NCBI RefSeq assembly: GCF_963526985.1
Contig: NZ_CAURPW010000005.1
Span: forward strand, 1 to 64,000
Source: an uncultured Campylobacter sp.
GTDB lineage: Bacteria; Campylobacterota; Campylobacteria; Campylobacterales; Campylobacteraceae
DNA: 64,000 nucleotides
Direction: 5' to 3'
Position numbers and translations under genes: made by a program. Shown one piece after another: positions 8,199-16,788 of the stretch. Positions within the stretch are counted from its first letter, which is position 1. Each line of letters starts with the position of its first letter. Below the pieces are notes generated by a model. That model ran no database searches and had not been told where the DNA came from. It was given only the letters and a program-made list of their open reading frames with translations.

Positions 8199-9602
8199 TT
8201 GCAAAAGATAATTTTAGTCGGCAAGCCAAATGTCGGCAAAAGCTCGCTCTTTAACCGCCTAGCCGGCAGACGTATAGCCATCACCAGCGACGTTAGCGGT
8301 ACGACGCGAGATACGAACAAAACGATTATAGAAATTTATGACAAAAGCTGCGTTTTGATCGACAGCGGCGGGCTAGACGACAGTAGCGAGCTCTTTAAAA
8401 ACGTCAAGGCAAAAACCCTAGCCGAAGCTAGAAGCTCGGACGCCGTCATATTTTTGGTCGACGGCAAAATGATGCCTAGCGACGAGGACAAAGCCCTATA
8501 CTACGCGCTTTTAAAGCTAAATTTACCGACCGCACTCGTAATCAACAAAATAGACAGCAAAAAAGACGAGCTACGAAGCTACGAGTTTGCAAATTTCGGT
8601 GCAAAAATGAGCTTTGCCATCTCAGTCAGCCATAACGCTGGCATCGACGAGCTGGCAGACTGGATCTATAAACAGCTAAAAGACGAGATCAAGCCCGACG
8701 TCAGCGAGGATCTGGACGAGTTTTTGGAAAATTTGGGCGACGACGGCGAGGTGGTTAGGGAAATTTCAGCCCGCGAGGATTATGAACGCAAAAATATCCA
8801 AGTAGGCATCATCGGACGCGTAAACGTCGGCAAAAGCTCGCTGCTAAACGCGCTCGTAAAAGAATCTCGCGCGGTAGTAAGCGATATAGCCGGCACGACG
8901 ATAGACCCGGTAAACGAGACTTTCGTCTATGAGGATAGGATTTTTGAGTTCGTCGATACCGCGGGCATCAGAAAACGCGGCAAGATAGAAGGCATCGAAA
9001 GATACGCGCTAAACCGCACCGAGTCCGCGCTCGAGCTCGCCGACATCGCGCTTTTGGTGCTTGATAGCTCCGAACCGCTAACCGAGCTTGACGAGCGTAT
9101 CGCGGGCCTTGCGGCTAAATTTGAGCTCGGCGTCATAATCGTGCTAAACAAATGGGACAAAAGCGAGGAAGATTTTGATAAATTTAGTCGCGAGATCAGG
9201 GATAAATTTAAATTTCTCGCCTACGCGCCGATCATCAGCGTTTCGGCTCTAGGCGGCAAAAGGGTGCATAAAATTTACCCGTTGATTTTAGAAGTTTATA
9301 AAAACTATACGCAAAAAATCCAAACCGCAAGGCTAAACGAAGCCATCGAAGAGGCGGTAAAAGCACACCCGATACCGCGCGAAAAGGGCAAAAGCGTGAA
9401 AATTTACTACGCGGTGCAGTTTGGTTTCGCGCCGCCTAAAATCGCGCTCGTGATGAACCGTCCGCGCGCCCTGCACTTTAGCTACAAGCGTTATCTAACG
9501 AACAAGCTACGCGAAAAATTTGATCTATCTGGCACTCCGATCGTGCTGATACCTAAAAATCGTAGCGGCTCGGACGAGGAAAACGAGGGAAAAAGTGAGT
9601 AA
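8199..9602 (+). CDS. der: Ribosome biogenesis GTPase Der (EngA)
   Basis: Essential GTPase with two tandem G domains and a C-terminal KH-like domain that matures the 50S subunit. The first P loop is GKPNVGKSS (about residues 7-15) and the second GRVNVGKSS (about 205-213). Switch motifs SGTTRDTN and AGTTIDPV and NKxD motifs NKID and NKWD are present. The 467-residue length is normal. TTG is the start because AAGGG lies 8 bases upstream and the protein must begin MQKIILVGKPNVG. It overlaps aroK by 8 bases. The order der-aroK-trpS-serS is the same as in C. jejuni. Confidence 0.97.
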   Translation: MQKIILVGKPNVGKSSLFNRLAGRRIAITSDVSGTTRDTNKTIIEIYDKSCVLIDSGGLDDSSELFKNVKAKTLAEARSSDAVIFLVDGKMMPSDEDKALYYALLKLNLPTALVINKIDSKKDELRSYEFANFGAKMSFAISVSHNAGIDELADWIYKQLKDEIKPDVSEDLDEFLENLGDDGEVVREISAREDYERKNIQVGIIGRVNVGKSSLLNALVKESRAVVSDIAGTTIDPVNETFVYEDRIFEFVDTAGIRKRGKIEGIERYALNRTESALELADIALLVLDSSEPLTELDERIAGLAAKFELGVIIVLNKWDKSEEDFDKFSREIRDKFKFLAYAPIISVSALGGKRVHKIYPLILEVYKNYTQKIQTARLNEAIEEAVKAHPIPREKGKSVKIYYAVQFGFAPPKIALVMNRPRALHFSYKRYLTNKLREKFDLSGTPIVLIPKNRSGSDEENEGKSE

Positions 9603-10110
9603 AAATCTAGTTTTTATCGGCTTTATGGGCGTGGGCAAAGGCACGGTAGCTAGGCACATCGCGAAAAAAACGGGCAAACTGTTTTTAGACACCGACGAGT
9701 TGATCGAAAGCGAGCAAAATTTAAAAGTTAAAGAGATTTTCGAGAAAAAAGGCGAAGAGTATTTTAGAAAATGCGAGGCAAAACTCGCTAAAAAGCTAGC
9801 CAAAAACGTAAAATCCTCGGTAATCGCGGCGGGCGGCGGCTTTGCAAAGGCTAAAGGCCTTAAAAAAATCGGCAAAATCATCTATCTAAAATCAAGTTTT
9901 GAAGCGATTTTAAAGCGAATCGACGAGAGTGGCGAAGCGCAGATGCACTACGCCAAACGCCCGCTTTTGCGTGATCTAAACGCGGCTAAAAAACTTTTTG
10001 ACGAGAGGAAAAAGATGTATAAAAGCGTCGCCGATCTCATAATCGACGTCGAAGGCAAAGGACTAGAGCAAGTCGCAAAAGAGATTTTAGAAAAAATAAA
10101 AAAAGATTAA
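9595..10110 (+). CDS. aroK: Shikimate kinase
   Basis: Phosphorylates shikimate at the 3-hydroxyl in the chorismate pathway, in the cytoplasm. At 171 residues it has the usual length. The P loop is GFMGVGKGTVA (residues 9-19), with Gly rather than the more usual Ser/Ala after GK. The shikimate-binding DTDELIE (about 32-38) and the AAGGGFA strand (about 78-84) are visible, and the lid has the RPLLRDL motif. The GTG start overlaps der, so translation is coupled. Confidence 0.95.
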   Translation: MSKNLVFIGFMGVGKGTVARHIAKKTGKLFLDTDELIESEQNLKVKEIFEKKGEEYFRKCEAKLAKKLAKNVKSSVIAAGGGFAKAKGLKKIGKIIYLKSSFEAILKRIDESGEAQMHYAKRPLLRDLNAAKKLFDERKKMYKSVADLIIDVEGKGLEQVAKEILEKIKKD

Positions 10111-10112
10111 GT

Positions 10113-10404
10113 AAATTTTAGGTTGAAATTTGAGCGTAAATTTTAAAATTTGCGGCTTTAAATTTCTATTTTTAAATTTGAGCGGCAAACGTCAAATTTT
10201 AAGCGAGTTAAAAATTTGAGTCTAAATTTGACGAATTGCAAAATTTAGCGCAAAAAAGATAAATGAATTTTTAAAATTTAGCAGATTACAAATTTTGTAT
10301 GATTTAATGCAAATTTTGAAGCGGCAGTATTTTGCGATGATTTTTTGTGGCTTTGAAGTTAAAATTTGACGAAGATAAGGCATGTAGCCTATCGAGTCAA
10401 ATTT
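10113..10404. repeat. Dense AAATTT (RAATTY) word array in the aroK-trpS gap
   Basis: The 354-base gap between aroK and trpS holds no convincing gene. It contains 16 copies of RAATTY (15 AAATTT, one GAATTT) from 10113 to 10404, about one per 18 bases, with first bases at 10113, 10126, 10138, 10146, 10160, 10174, 10194, 10212, 10224, 10241, 10265, 10274, 10290, 10311, 10362 and 10399. Spacing is irregular (9-51 bases), so it is not a tandem repeat or CRISPR array. Many copies are extended to AAATTTG or CAAATTTG. Confidence 0.8.
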
Positions 10405-10464
10405 TAACGAAATCCGCAAAAAGCGCGCAAAAGACAACGCGCAAGACAAGAGAAAGAGAGAAAA

Positions 10465-11430
10465 ATGAGAGTACTAACAGGTTTGCAACCAAGCGGCAAA
10501 CTACACCTAGGCAACTACTTCGCCTCCATCAAACAAATGGTTGAGGCGCAGGGGCGAAACGAGATGTTTATGTTTATCGCAAACTACCACGCCATGACCT
10601 CGGTCGCCGACGCTGGGAAACTAAAACAAAACACCTATGAGGCTGCAAGCGCATTTTTATCGCTGGGTATCGATCCGCAAAAGAGCGTATTTTGGGTGCA
10701 AAGCGACGTAAAAGAGGTTTTAGAGCTCTACTGGATACTGAGCCAATACACGCCTATGGGCCTGCTCGAGCGCGCGCACAGCTACAAGGACAAGGTCGCA
10801 AAGGGCTTAACCTCACATCACGGGCTTTTTAGCTACCCGGTTTTGATGGCGGCCGATATCCTGCTATACGGCGCGCAGGTCGTGCCCGTGGGCAAGGATC
10901 AGATCCAGCACGTCGAGATCGCGCGCGACATCGCGATCAAATTTAACAACGAGCACGGCGAAATCTTCGTCTTGCCGGAGTACAAAGTCGATGAAAACGT
11001 AGCTACCGTGCCCGGCACAGACGGCGCGAAAATGAGCAAAAGCTACGGCAACACGGTTGATATTTTCGCCGGCGCCAAAGAGCTAAAAAAGCAAATCTCA
11101 AGCATCGTGACGACCTCGGAGCCGCTTGAAGCGCCTAAGCAGTGGCAAAACTGCAACGTCTATAATATCGCTAAATTATTCCTTGACGAGGACAGACAAA
11201 AAGCACTGCAAGCGCGGTATGAGCGCGGCGGCGAAGGGCACGGACACTTTAAGATGTATCTAAACGAGCTGGTTTGGGACTATTTTGCGGACGCGAGAGG
11301 CAAATTTGATTATTATCTAAATCACGCTGGCGAAGTGGATGAAATTTTAAACGAGGGCGCCAAAAAAGCGCGAGCCGTCGCAGCGCCGATAATGGAAAAA
11401 ATACGCGCCGCAACAGGCATATACAAATAA
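10465..11430 (+). CDS. trpS: Tryptophan--tRNA ligase
   Basis: Class I aminoacyl-tRNA synthetase charging tRNA-Trp. The 321-residue protein has the HIGH-like motif GKLHLGNY (residues 12-19), the KMSKS motif as GAKMSKSYGN (about 190-199), and GKDQIQHVEIARDIA (about 145-159), which binds tryptophan. Start is ATG with a purine-rich AGAGAAAGAGAG leader. The copper-resistance-like membrane gene and serS follow closely. The preceding gap is an AAATTT-rich array. Confidence 0.97.
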   Translation: MRVLTGLQPSGKLHLGNYFASIKQMVEAQGRNEMFMFIANYHAMTSVADAGKLKQNTYEAASAFLSLGIDPQKSVFWVQSDVKEVLELYWILSQYTPMGLLERAHSYKDKVAKGLTSHHGLFSYPVLMAADILLYGAQVVPVGKDQIQHVEIARDIAIKFNNEHGEIFVLPEYKVDENVATVPGTDGAKMSKSYGNTVDIFAGAKELKKQISSIVTTSEPLEAPKQWQNCNVYNIAKLFLDEDRQKALQARYERGGEGHGHFKMYLNELVWDYFADARGKFDYYLNHAGEVDEILNEGAKKARAVAAPIMEKIRAATGIYK

Positions 11431-11446
11431 ATTTTAAAGGAAAAAA

Positions 11447-11887
11447 ATGCAAGCAATCTACCCTTACGCGCAGCTTATTCACCTAATCTGCGCTATCATT
11501 TTCGTCGGATTTTTATTTTTCGACGTGATTATTTTTTCAAGGGCCAAGGCCAAACTACCCGCAGAAATAGCGCAAAAAGCGCAGCAAGCCATCTCAGGCG
11601 TCGCGATAAAAATCATGCCGCTTTGCGTGCTGCTTTTGGTGCTAACGGGCGGCATGATGATGAGTAGCTGGGTCGGCTCGAAAGCGGGCGGATATTTTGA
11701 GTCGAATTTACAAATCGTCTTTATGATAAAGGTTATCTTGGCACTGCTCATATTTGCGGCCGTAGCGACCAATCTCACATGTAAATTTATACTAAAACGC
11801 CCTAGTCCGTTAGGCAATATCCACCCGTTTGCGTTTACGGCGGCGGCGATCATTGTGATATTTGCTAAAGTTATGTTTATAGTGTAA
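11447..11887 (+). CDS. CopD/DUF2269-like four-helix membrane protein
   Basis: A 146-residue integral membrane protein with four predicted helices (about residues 7-29, 52-72, 86-110 and 122-145). His11 in the first helix (YAQLIHLICAIIFVG) and His125 before the last helix (NIHPFAF) could bind heme or metal, as proposed for CopD-like proteins. Function here is unknown. It sits 16 bases after trpS and 9 before serS, so it is co-transcribed with two tRNA synthetases without an obvious functional link. Confidence 0.7.
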   Translation: MQAIYPYAQLIHLICAIIFVGFLFFDVIIFSRAKAKLPAEIAQKAQQAISGVAIKIMPLCVLLLVLTGGMMMSSWVGSKAGGYFESNLQIVFMIKVILALLIFAAVATNLTCKFILKRPSPLGNIHPFAFTAAAIIVIFAKVMFIV

Positions 11888-11896
11888 AGGATAAAA

Positions 11897-13141
11897 ATGA
11901 TAAATCTAAAACTACTCGACACGCGCTACGACGAGTTCGTAAAAAAATTACAAGGAAAAAACGTAAAGCCCGAGGTTTTAAACGAGCTTTTGACGACGTT
12001 TAACGAGCTAAAAGCAAAGCGCCAAGCCCTAGAAAATTTCCAAGCGATCCAAAACGCCAAAAGCAAGGAGCTAGGCATAAAGGCCAGAAACGGCGAGAAC
12101 ACGGACGAGCTAAAAAACGAGCTAAATTTAAACAAAACGGCGATGGGCGACGCCGCCGATATCGTGCGCGCATACGAGGAAAAACTAGAAAACATCGCAA
12201 GCTGCGTGCCAAATATCACCGACGACGATGTGCCGTTTGGCACCGATGAGGATGGCAACGTCTGCGTAAAAACGGTGCTGGAACCGACAAAATTTGACTT
12301 TACGCCAAAGGAACACTACGAGCTTGGCGAGAGCTTAGGCTGGCTTGATTTCGAGCGCGGAGTTAAGCTTTCAGGCTCGCGCTTTTGCGTGCTAAAGGGT
12401 ATGGGAGCAAGGCTTAGTAGAGCGCTGGTTAATTACATGATAGACTTTAACAGCGCGCGCGGCTTTGAGCTGGTTAACGTGCCGTTTTTGGTTAGCTCAA
12501 ATACGCTCTACGGCACCGGACAACTACCTAAATTTGAAGAAGATCTCTATAAAGTGCGTGACGAGGATTTGTATCTGATACCCACTAGCGAAGTGCCGGT
12601 GACTAATCTTTATAACGACGAAATTTTGCCTGTAGAGAGCCTGCCGATAAAGATGACTTGCTACTCGGCGTGCTTCCGCAAAGAAGCAGGCTCCGCCGGA
12701 CGCGATACGCGCGGCATGATACGCCAACATCAGTTTGAAAAGGTCGAGCTAGTAGCTATCACGACTCCAGAACAAAGCGCGCAGATGTTAGACGAGATGG
12801 TAGCGTGCGCCAGCGACTTGCTAACTAGCCTTGAGCTGCCGCACCGCCACATGCTGCTTTGTAGCGGAGATCTGGGCTTTAGCGCGGCAAAGACGATAGA
12901 CCTCGAGGTCTGGCTACCCGGACAAAATAAATACCGCGAGATAAGCTCGGTCTCAAATACCCGCGACTTCCAAGCGCGCAGGGCTAAAATCCGCTACAAA
13001 GACGGCAAGAAAAACGCTCTGGTAAACACCCTAAACGGCTCGAGCCTAGCCGTAGGCAGGACGCTCATAGCGATAATGGAAAACTACCAAAAAGCAGACG
13101 GTAGCATCGAGATCCCCGAAGTTCTTAAAAGGTATATGTAG
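11897..13141 (+). CDS. serS: Serine--tRNA ligase
   Basis: Class II synthetase charging tRNA-Ser and tRNA-Sec. The 414-residue protein has an N-terminal coiled-coil tRNA-binding arm (about residues 28-100) and the class II core. Motif 2 is seen around CFRKEAGSAGRDTRGMIRQHQFEKVE and motif 3 as NGSSLAVGRTLIAIMENYQ near the C terminus. Its final base is shared with the GTG start of pflB, a tight coupling also reflected in the C. jejuni gene order. Confidence 0.97.
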   Translation: MINLKLLDTRYDEFVKKLQGKNVKPEVLNELLTTFNELKAKRQALENFQAIQNAKSKELGIKARNGENTDELKNELNLNKTAMGDAADIVRAYEEKLENIASCVPNITDDDVPFGTDEDGNVCVKTVLEPTKFDFTPKEHYELGESLGWLDFERGVKLSGSRFCVLKGMGARLSRALVNYMIDFNSARGFELVNVPFLVSSNTLYGTGQLPKFEEDLYKVRDEDLYLIPTSEVPVTNLYNDEILPVESLPIKMTCYSACFRKEAGSAGRDTRGMIRQHQFEKVELVAITTPEQSAQMLDEMVACASDLLTSLELPHRHMLLCSGDLGFSAAKTIDLEVWLPGQNKYREISSVSNTRDFQARRAKIRYKDGKKNALVNTLNGSSLAVGRTLIAIMENYQKADGSIEIPEVLKRYM

Positions 13142-15534
13142 TGGCGCAAAACGACGACGAAAACGTAGTAATCCTTGAAGACATAGACGAAGAGCAAAGC
13201 CCCGAGACAAGCTCCTTAGACGAACCGAATAATAGCCAAGAAGACGGCTTAGTCTCGCTTGACGAGCTAGAACCCGTCGTCCAAGAAGAGCCACCGCAAG
13301 AGGCACAAGAAGAGACTAAAAAAAGCAAGAAAAAGCTTTTTATCATCGGCGGGACGGCAGGCGCGCTCGTCACCATCATAGCCGTAGTTTTGTTTTTCGT
13401 TTTTAGAGGCGAAAAAAAGCCGCCCATAGACGAAAAACAGATCGTAAAAGATATCGAGGAGCGCTACGAGTCGCAAAAATTCGGTAGCTCAAAGATCGAC
13501 GACATGATCGCTAAGGCAAATTTACTCTACGAAAAGGGCAATAAATTCGAAGCGTTGAAAATATACGAAAATATCGCCGTCTACAACCAAAGCCTCTCAA
13601 ACTACAATCTTGGCGTCTCGCAGATGAGGCAAGGTAAATTCGAAGACGCGCTAGAAAGCTTTAAAAAAGCGATCGCAAACGACGAAAACGTCGCCGTTAG
13701 CGCCATAAACGCCGCGGTTAGCTCGCTAGAACTAAAAAACGAGCAAAATTTTAACTATTATATAAATCTCGCTAATTCGTTTTTGTATAAGGAGGCAGAC
13801 TCTCCGCTATACAACTACTACTACGCGCTAATAAACTACTATAAAGGCCAGTACGTCGAGGCTCTAGCGGCTCTCTCGCACGCCGAAAACGGCTACTATA
13901 AAGACCGCTACGACTACCTCTCGGCTAAAATTTTAAGCTTTATCGGCGACGATGCCGAAGCGATAAAAAAACTAGAAGCGCAAAAGGAATTTGACGCAGA
14001 TCTGGCGCTGGGTATGCTTTATGCAAGACTCGGGCAATACGAAAAAGCTAGAAATAAGCTAAATTTAGCGCTGAGCAAGGGCGGCGACTCAAATAAAATA
14101 AACTCGATGATAGCCATCATCAACCTAAAAGACGGTAAATTTGAGGCCGCGACAAATGAAATAAAGGCCGTATTTCACGAGGATCCACTGTTTTTAAACG
14201 CGAATTTCCCTATAAAAACGATACTAAATCCCGAGCTTTTTGACGTAAATTTAGCTCAAGCGCACTTTAAAAACGACCTGTTTTTCGATAAAACCAAGCG
14301 CTACGAGACGCTGTTTTACTTCGCGCCTTACAAGGTATTTGACCCGAACCAAACGATAAACTACATAAGAAAAGGCGGCGTGAGCCTGTTTTTGGACGAT
14401 GCAAGCGCGGCTGGCAACTACCTAAACGCTAGCGGCGCGCTCTCAAAGGTAAATTTAGAGCTCTCATCAGCCATCGCAAACGCCCTAAACTACAAGCTAA
14501 AGCAGGCCAACGCGCAGTTCGCCTCGCTCATCTCGCTCTATCCAGAACACTCGGTTTTACACTACGACCTAGCGCTTAGCTACGCGCAGCTTGGCAACTT
14601 TAGCATGGCGGCAAAGCACTTTATCATGAGCTACCATCTAGACCCGACGAACCACCTAGCAGGCGTACTAGGCGCTATCGCAAACGATATAAATGCAGTG
14701 GATAACGCTAAACTACTACAAGAAATTTCAGAAAATCTCGACCACGACTCTAGCTCAAAAGACGCGCCCGTTAGCCAGGCTCTGATGGCGCTCATAGCAA
14801 ATAATAGCGGCGCTTTAATGCGCTGGCTAGAAGAAGATAAGGAAGAGACCGCGCTAAATTTAGCCTTTGACGCGATAATCGCAAAGATGACCGACAAGGG
14901 TGCAGAGTTTGCTAAAAAGACGCAAATTTTAAAGGCTAAGCTGCCTGAAGATATCGTAGCTAATATCCTTGATTTTATCGCAAACTACAAGGATGAAGGC
15001 ATCAAAAAATACGTCGAGCAGATTCAAATTTACTTCCACGACAAACGGCTAAACGACGCGGCGTTTTATCACGGCGCAAACATCATCAAAGAGCAGTACA
15101 TCAAGCTTTTGCAAATCTCGGGCCTACTAAACTACGAACGCCAGAAGTTAAAAGCGCTACTAAAACAAGATGCCAATAACGCCGACTTGCTCCAGACGCT
15201 AGCTTATATCGACATTTTCACGAACGATTTTGAAGAGAGCTATCAGATCTACAACCGCATAATCGACGAGTTTAAGATAAACGACGCGGGCACGCTGTTT
15301 CTAGCAGCCGTAGCTGCCATCGGCTCAAACCACCCGCAAAACGCAACCGCGCTTTTGGAGCTATCCAAGCTCACCGATCCAAACGCGATGGAAAGCCGAG
15401 TGGCGCTCGGACACCTATATCAAGAGATCGATAATATCGAAGCTGCGACGATACAATACGGGCTGATAAAAGATCCGAATTTTAAAAGCAAATTCGTTGA
15501 TTTTATGATTGATTACGAGAAACTAAAAAAGTAG
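13141..15534 (+). CDS. pflB: PflB-like flagellar motor scaffold (TPR protein)
   Basis: A 797-residue protein with an acidic cytoplasmic tail (residues 1-60, many Glu/Asp), one basic-flanked membrane helix (about 66-86, LFIIGGTAGALVTIIAVVLFF), then a long periplasmic region of tetratricopeptide-like helical repeats. Recognisable TPR units include NYNLGVSQMRQGKFEDALES and HYDLALSYAQLGNFSMAAKH. Position directly after serS and this architecture match C. jejuni Cj0390 (PflB), which with PflA builds the periplasmic scaffold that positions extra stator complexes around the flagellar motor. Start is GTG, overlapping the serS stop. The flagellar role is inferred from family and synteny. Confidence 0.8.
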   Translation: MAQNDDENVVILEDIDEEQSPETSSLDEPNNSQEDGLVSLDELEPVVQEEPPQEAQEETKKSKKKLFIIGGTAGALVTIIAVVLFFVFRGEKKPPIDEKQIVKDIEERYESQKFGSSKIDDMIAKANLLYEKGNKFEALKIYENIAVYNQSLSNYNLGVSQMRQGKFEDALESFKKAIANDENVAVSAINAAVSSLELKNEQNFNYYINLANSFLYKEADSPLYNYYYALINYYKGQYVEALAALSHAENGYYKDRYDYLSAKILSFIGDDAEAIKKLEAQKEFDADLALGMLYARLGQYEKARNKLNLALSKGGDSNKINSMIAIINLKDGKFEAATNEIKAVFHEDPLFLNANFPIKTILNPELFDVNLAQAHFKNDLFFDKTKRYETLFYFAPYKVFDPNQTINYIRKGGVSLFLDDASAAGNYLNASGALSKVNLELSSAIANALNYKLKQANAQFASLISLYPEHSVLHYDLALSYAQLGNFSMAAKHFIMSYHLDPTNHLAGVLGAIANDINAVDNAKLLQEISENLDHDSSSKDAPVSQALMALIANNSGALMRWLEEDKEETALNLAFDAIIAKMTDKGAEFAKKTQILKAKLPEDIVANILDFIANYKDEGIKKYVEQIQIYFHDKRLNDAAFYHGANIIKEQYIKLLQISGLLNYERQKLKALLKQDANNADLLQTLAYIDIFTNDFEESYQIYNRIIDEFKINDAGTLFLAAVAAIGSNHPQNATALLELSKLTDPNAMESRVALGHLYQEIDNIEAATIQYGLIKDPNFKSKFVDFMIDYEKLKK

Positions 15535-15541
15535 TTTTATG

Positions 15542-15571
15542 CGGGCGATAAACTCGTCGCAAATTCGCCCG
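15542..15571 (+). terminator. Likely rho-independent terminator after pflB
   Basis: Perfect 7-base arms CGGGCGA/TCGCCCG with a 16-base loop begin 8 bases after the pflB stop, followed by AATAATTTTTAT. The U-rich tail supports termination of the der-to-pflB run. The rest of the gap to the VWA gene (to 15743) holds no gene. Confidence 0.65.
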
Positions 15572-15743
15572 AATAATTTTTATAAATTTGAAGCGCCGAA
15601 GCGAAGCGGCTTTATTAAATTTGACGAAAGCAAAAACAACTCGCCTCGTCAAATTTACACTCCGCTGGCTTTGCGCTACGACTAGCGATTTAAAAAACAA
15701 CCGCAAATTTAAGCACGGCACTAAGCCGCGCTAAAGTCAAATT

Positions 15744-16442
15744 TTACTTATCCTCAAGCACCTTTTCGCGCCACTTCGAGCTTGATTTTTTATCCATCGC
15801 CATATCTTTAGACATCTCGGCCGCAGCCTCAAAGTTTTTCTGCACGCCTTCGCTGCTATTTTGATATTTAACGGCATTTGAACGCTGTATGCCGATACTC
15901 TCGGCCTCGCTAGCCGCATCGATGTTCGCTCCCAAAAATATAAACTCCCAGTCGTATTTTTCCTGCTTATCGCTTATCATTTTTTTGATCTGCGCCTTTG
16001 AGTACTCCTTACTCGAGTTTTCTTGCCCGTCGGTGATGATGACGAAAAGCACGGCTCTGTTTTTAGCGTAGATGTCCTCGACTTTTGAGATTTTATTTAT
16101 CGTTTCGCCGACTGCGTCTAGCAGCGCGGTATTGCCGCTAGCGACATAGTCTTTTGCGGTTAGATTCTCAACCTTTTTGATATCTACTCTATCGTGCAAC
16201 GTCCTAAAATGCGTATCAAAAAGCACCGTAGTTACCTTTGCGTCAACGCCGGCTTCTTTTTGCTTGTCGATCATAGAGTTAAAGCCGCCGATCGTATCGC
16301 TCTCAAGCCCGCTCATGGAGCCTGATTTATCTAGGATCAGCACCATCTCAAGCTGCTTTGGCGCAGATTTTTGCGGCGCTTCCTCGCTTTTAGCAAACGC
16401 AAACGCCCCGATAATCATCAACAAAAACGCAATTTTTTTCAT
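15744..16442 (-). CDS. Secreted von Willebrand factor A domain protein
   Basis: A 232-residue protein with an N-terminal signal peptide (MKKIAFLLMIIGAFAFA), so periplasmic or secreted. The VWA fold occupies nearly the whole mature chain. The metal-ion-dependent adhesion site is intact: D38-x-S40-x-S42 (LDKSGSMSG), a Thr in SGNTALLDAVGE, and IITDGQENSS for the final Asp. It shows no membrane anchor and no second domain. Such small VWA proteins bind protein partners through a divalent metal; the partner is unknown. It has a strong AAAGGAGA ribosome-binding site and its own TATAAT promoter, and seems monocistronic. Confidence 0.85.
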   Translation of the reverse strand: MKKIAFLLMIIGAFAFAKSEEAPQKSAPKQLEMVLILDKSGSMSGLESDTIGGFNSMIDKQKEAGVDAKVTTVLFDTHFRTLHDRVDIKKVENLTAKDYVASGNTALLDAVGETINKISKVEDIYAKNRAVLFVIITDGQENSSKEYSKAQIKKMISDKQEKYDWEFIFLGANIDAASEAESIGIQRSNAVKYQNSSEGVQKNFEAAAEMSKDMAMDKKSSSKWREKVLEDK

Positions 16443-16788
16443 ATTTTCTCCTTTGAAAATTTGGCTAGATTATAGCAAATTTTAACGGCGCGGCGGTAAA
16501 TGCGGGGGATTTAAATTTGCGCACCGAGCAAAATCCGCTCGAAATCAAAGCTAGATTTTACCCGCCGCAAAACGGAAGCGGTTTGATATAAAATTTATCG
16601 CAGTCGGTTTGGGCGGCTAAATTTTGGCTTTAAATCAAAATCCCAAATTTAGCTCGGGGTAATTTTGCTACGAGCCGTCCGCTCAAGTTACGCTTAAATT
16701 TATGAGTAAATTTAAAGGCTAAATTTACGAATTTAATGCCCGAATTTAGCCCTAAATTCGCCGCGCCGCCCCCGCAAAAACGACTGAT
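16443..16788. other. Gene-free spacer rich in AAATTT words
   Basis: This gap between the leuA stop and the VWA start carries the VWA promoter at its left edge and otherwise about a dozen RAATTY words. No gene or RNA could be recognised. A GC-rich patch lies just before the leuA stop, but no clear terminator hairpin was found. Confidence 0.55.
16469..16474 (-). promoter_or_regulatory. -10 box of the VWA gene
   Basis: TATAAT on the minus strand preceded by TTTGC, 27 bases upstream of the VWA start, fits the extended -10 promoter used by Campylobacter. Confidence 0.65.

Noticed and set aside
10113..10404. Possible CRISPR or tandem-repeat array
   Set aside because: The repeated unit is only 6-9 bases, spacing is irregular (9-51 bases) and there are no unique spacers of constant size or cas genes.
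10347..10544. 65-codon plus-strand frame before and into trpS
   Set aside because: It runs in a different frame into trpS, has lysine/arginine-rich random composition and no ribosome-binding site.
16741..16788. Terminator after leuA in the GC-rich patch
   Set aside because: The CGCCGCGCCGCCCCCG stretch does not form a convincing stem with a U run on the minus strand.
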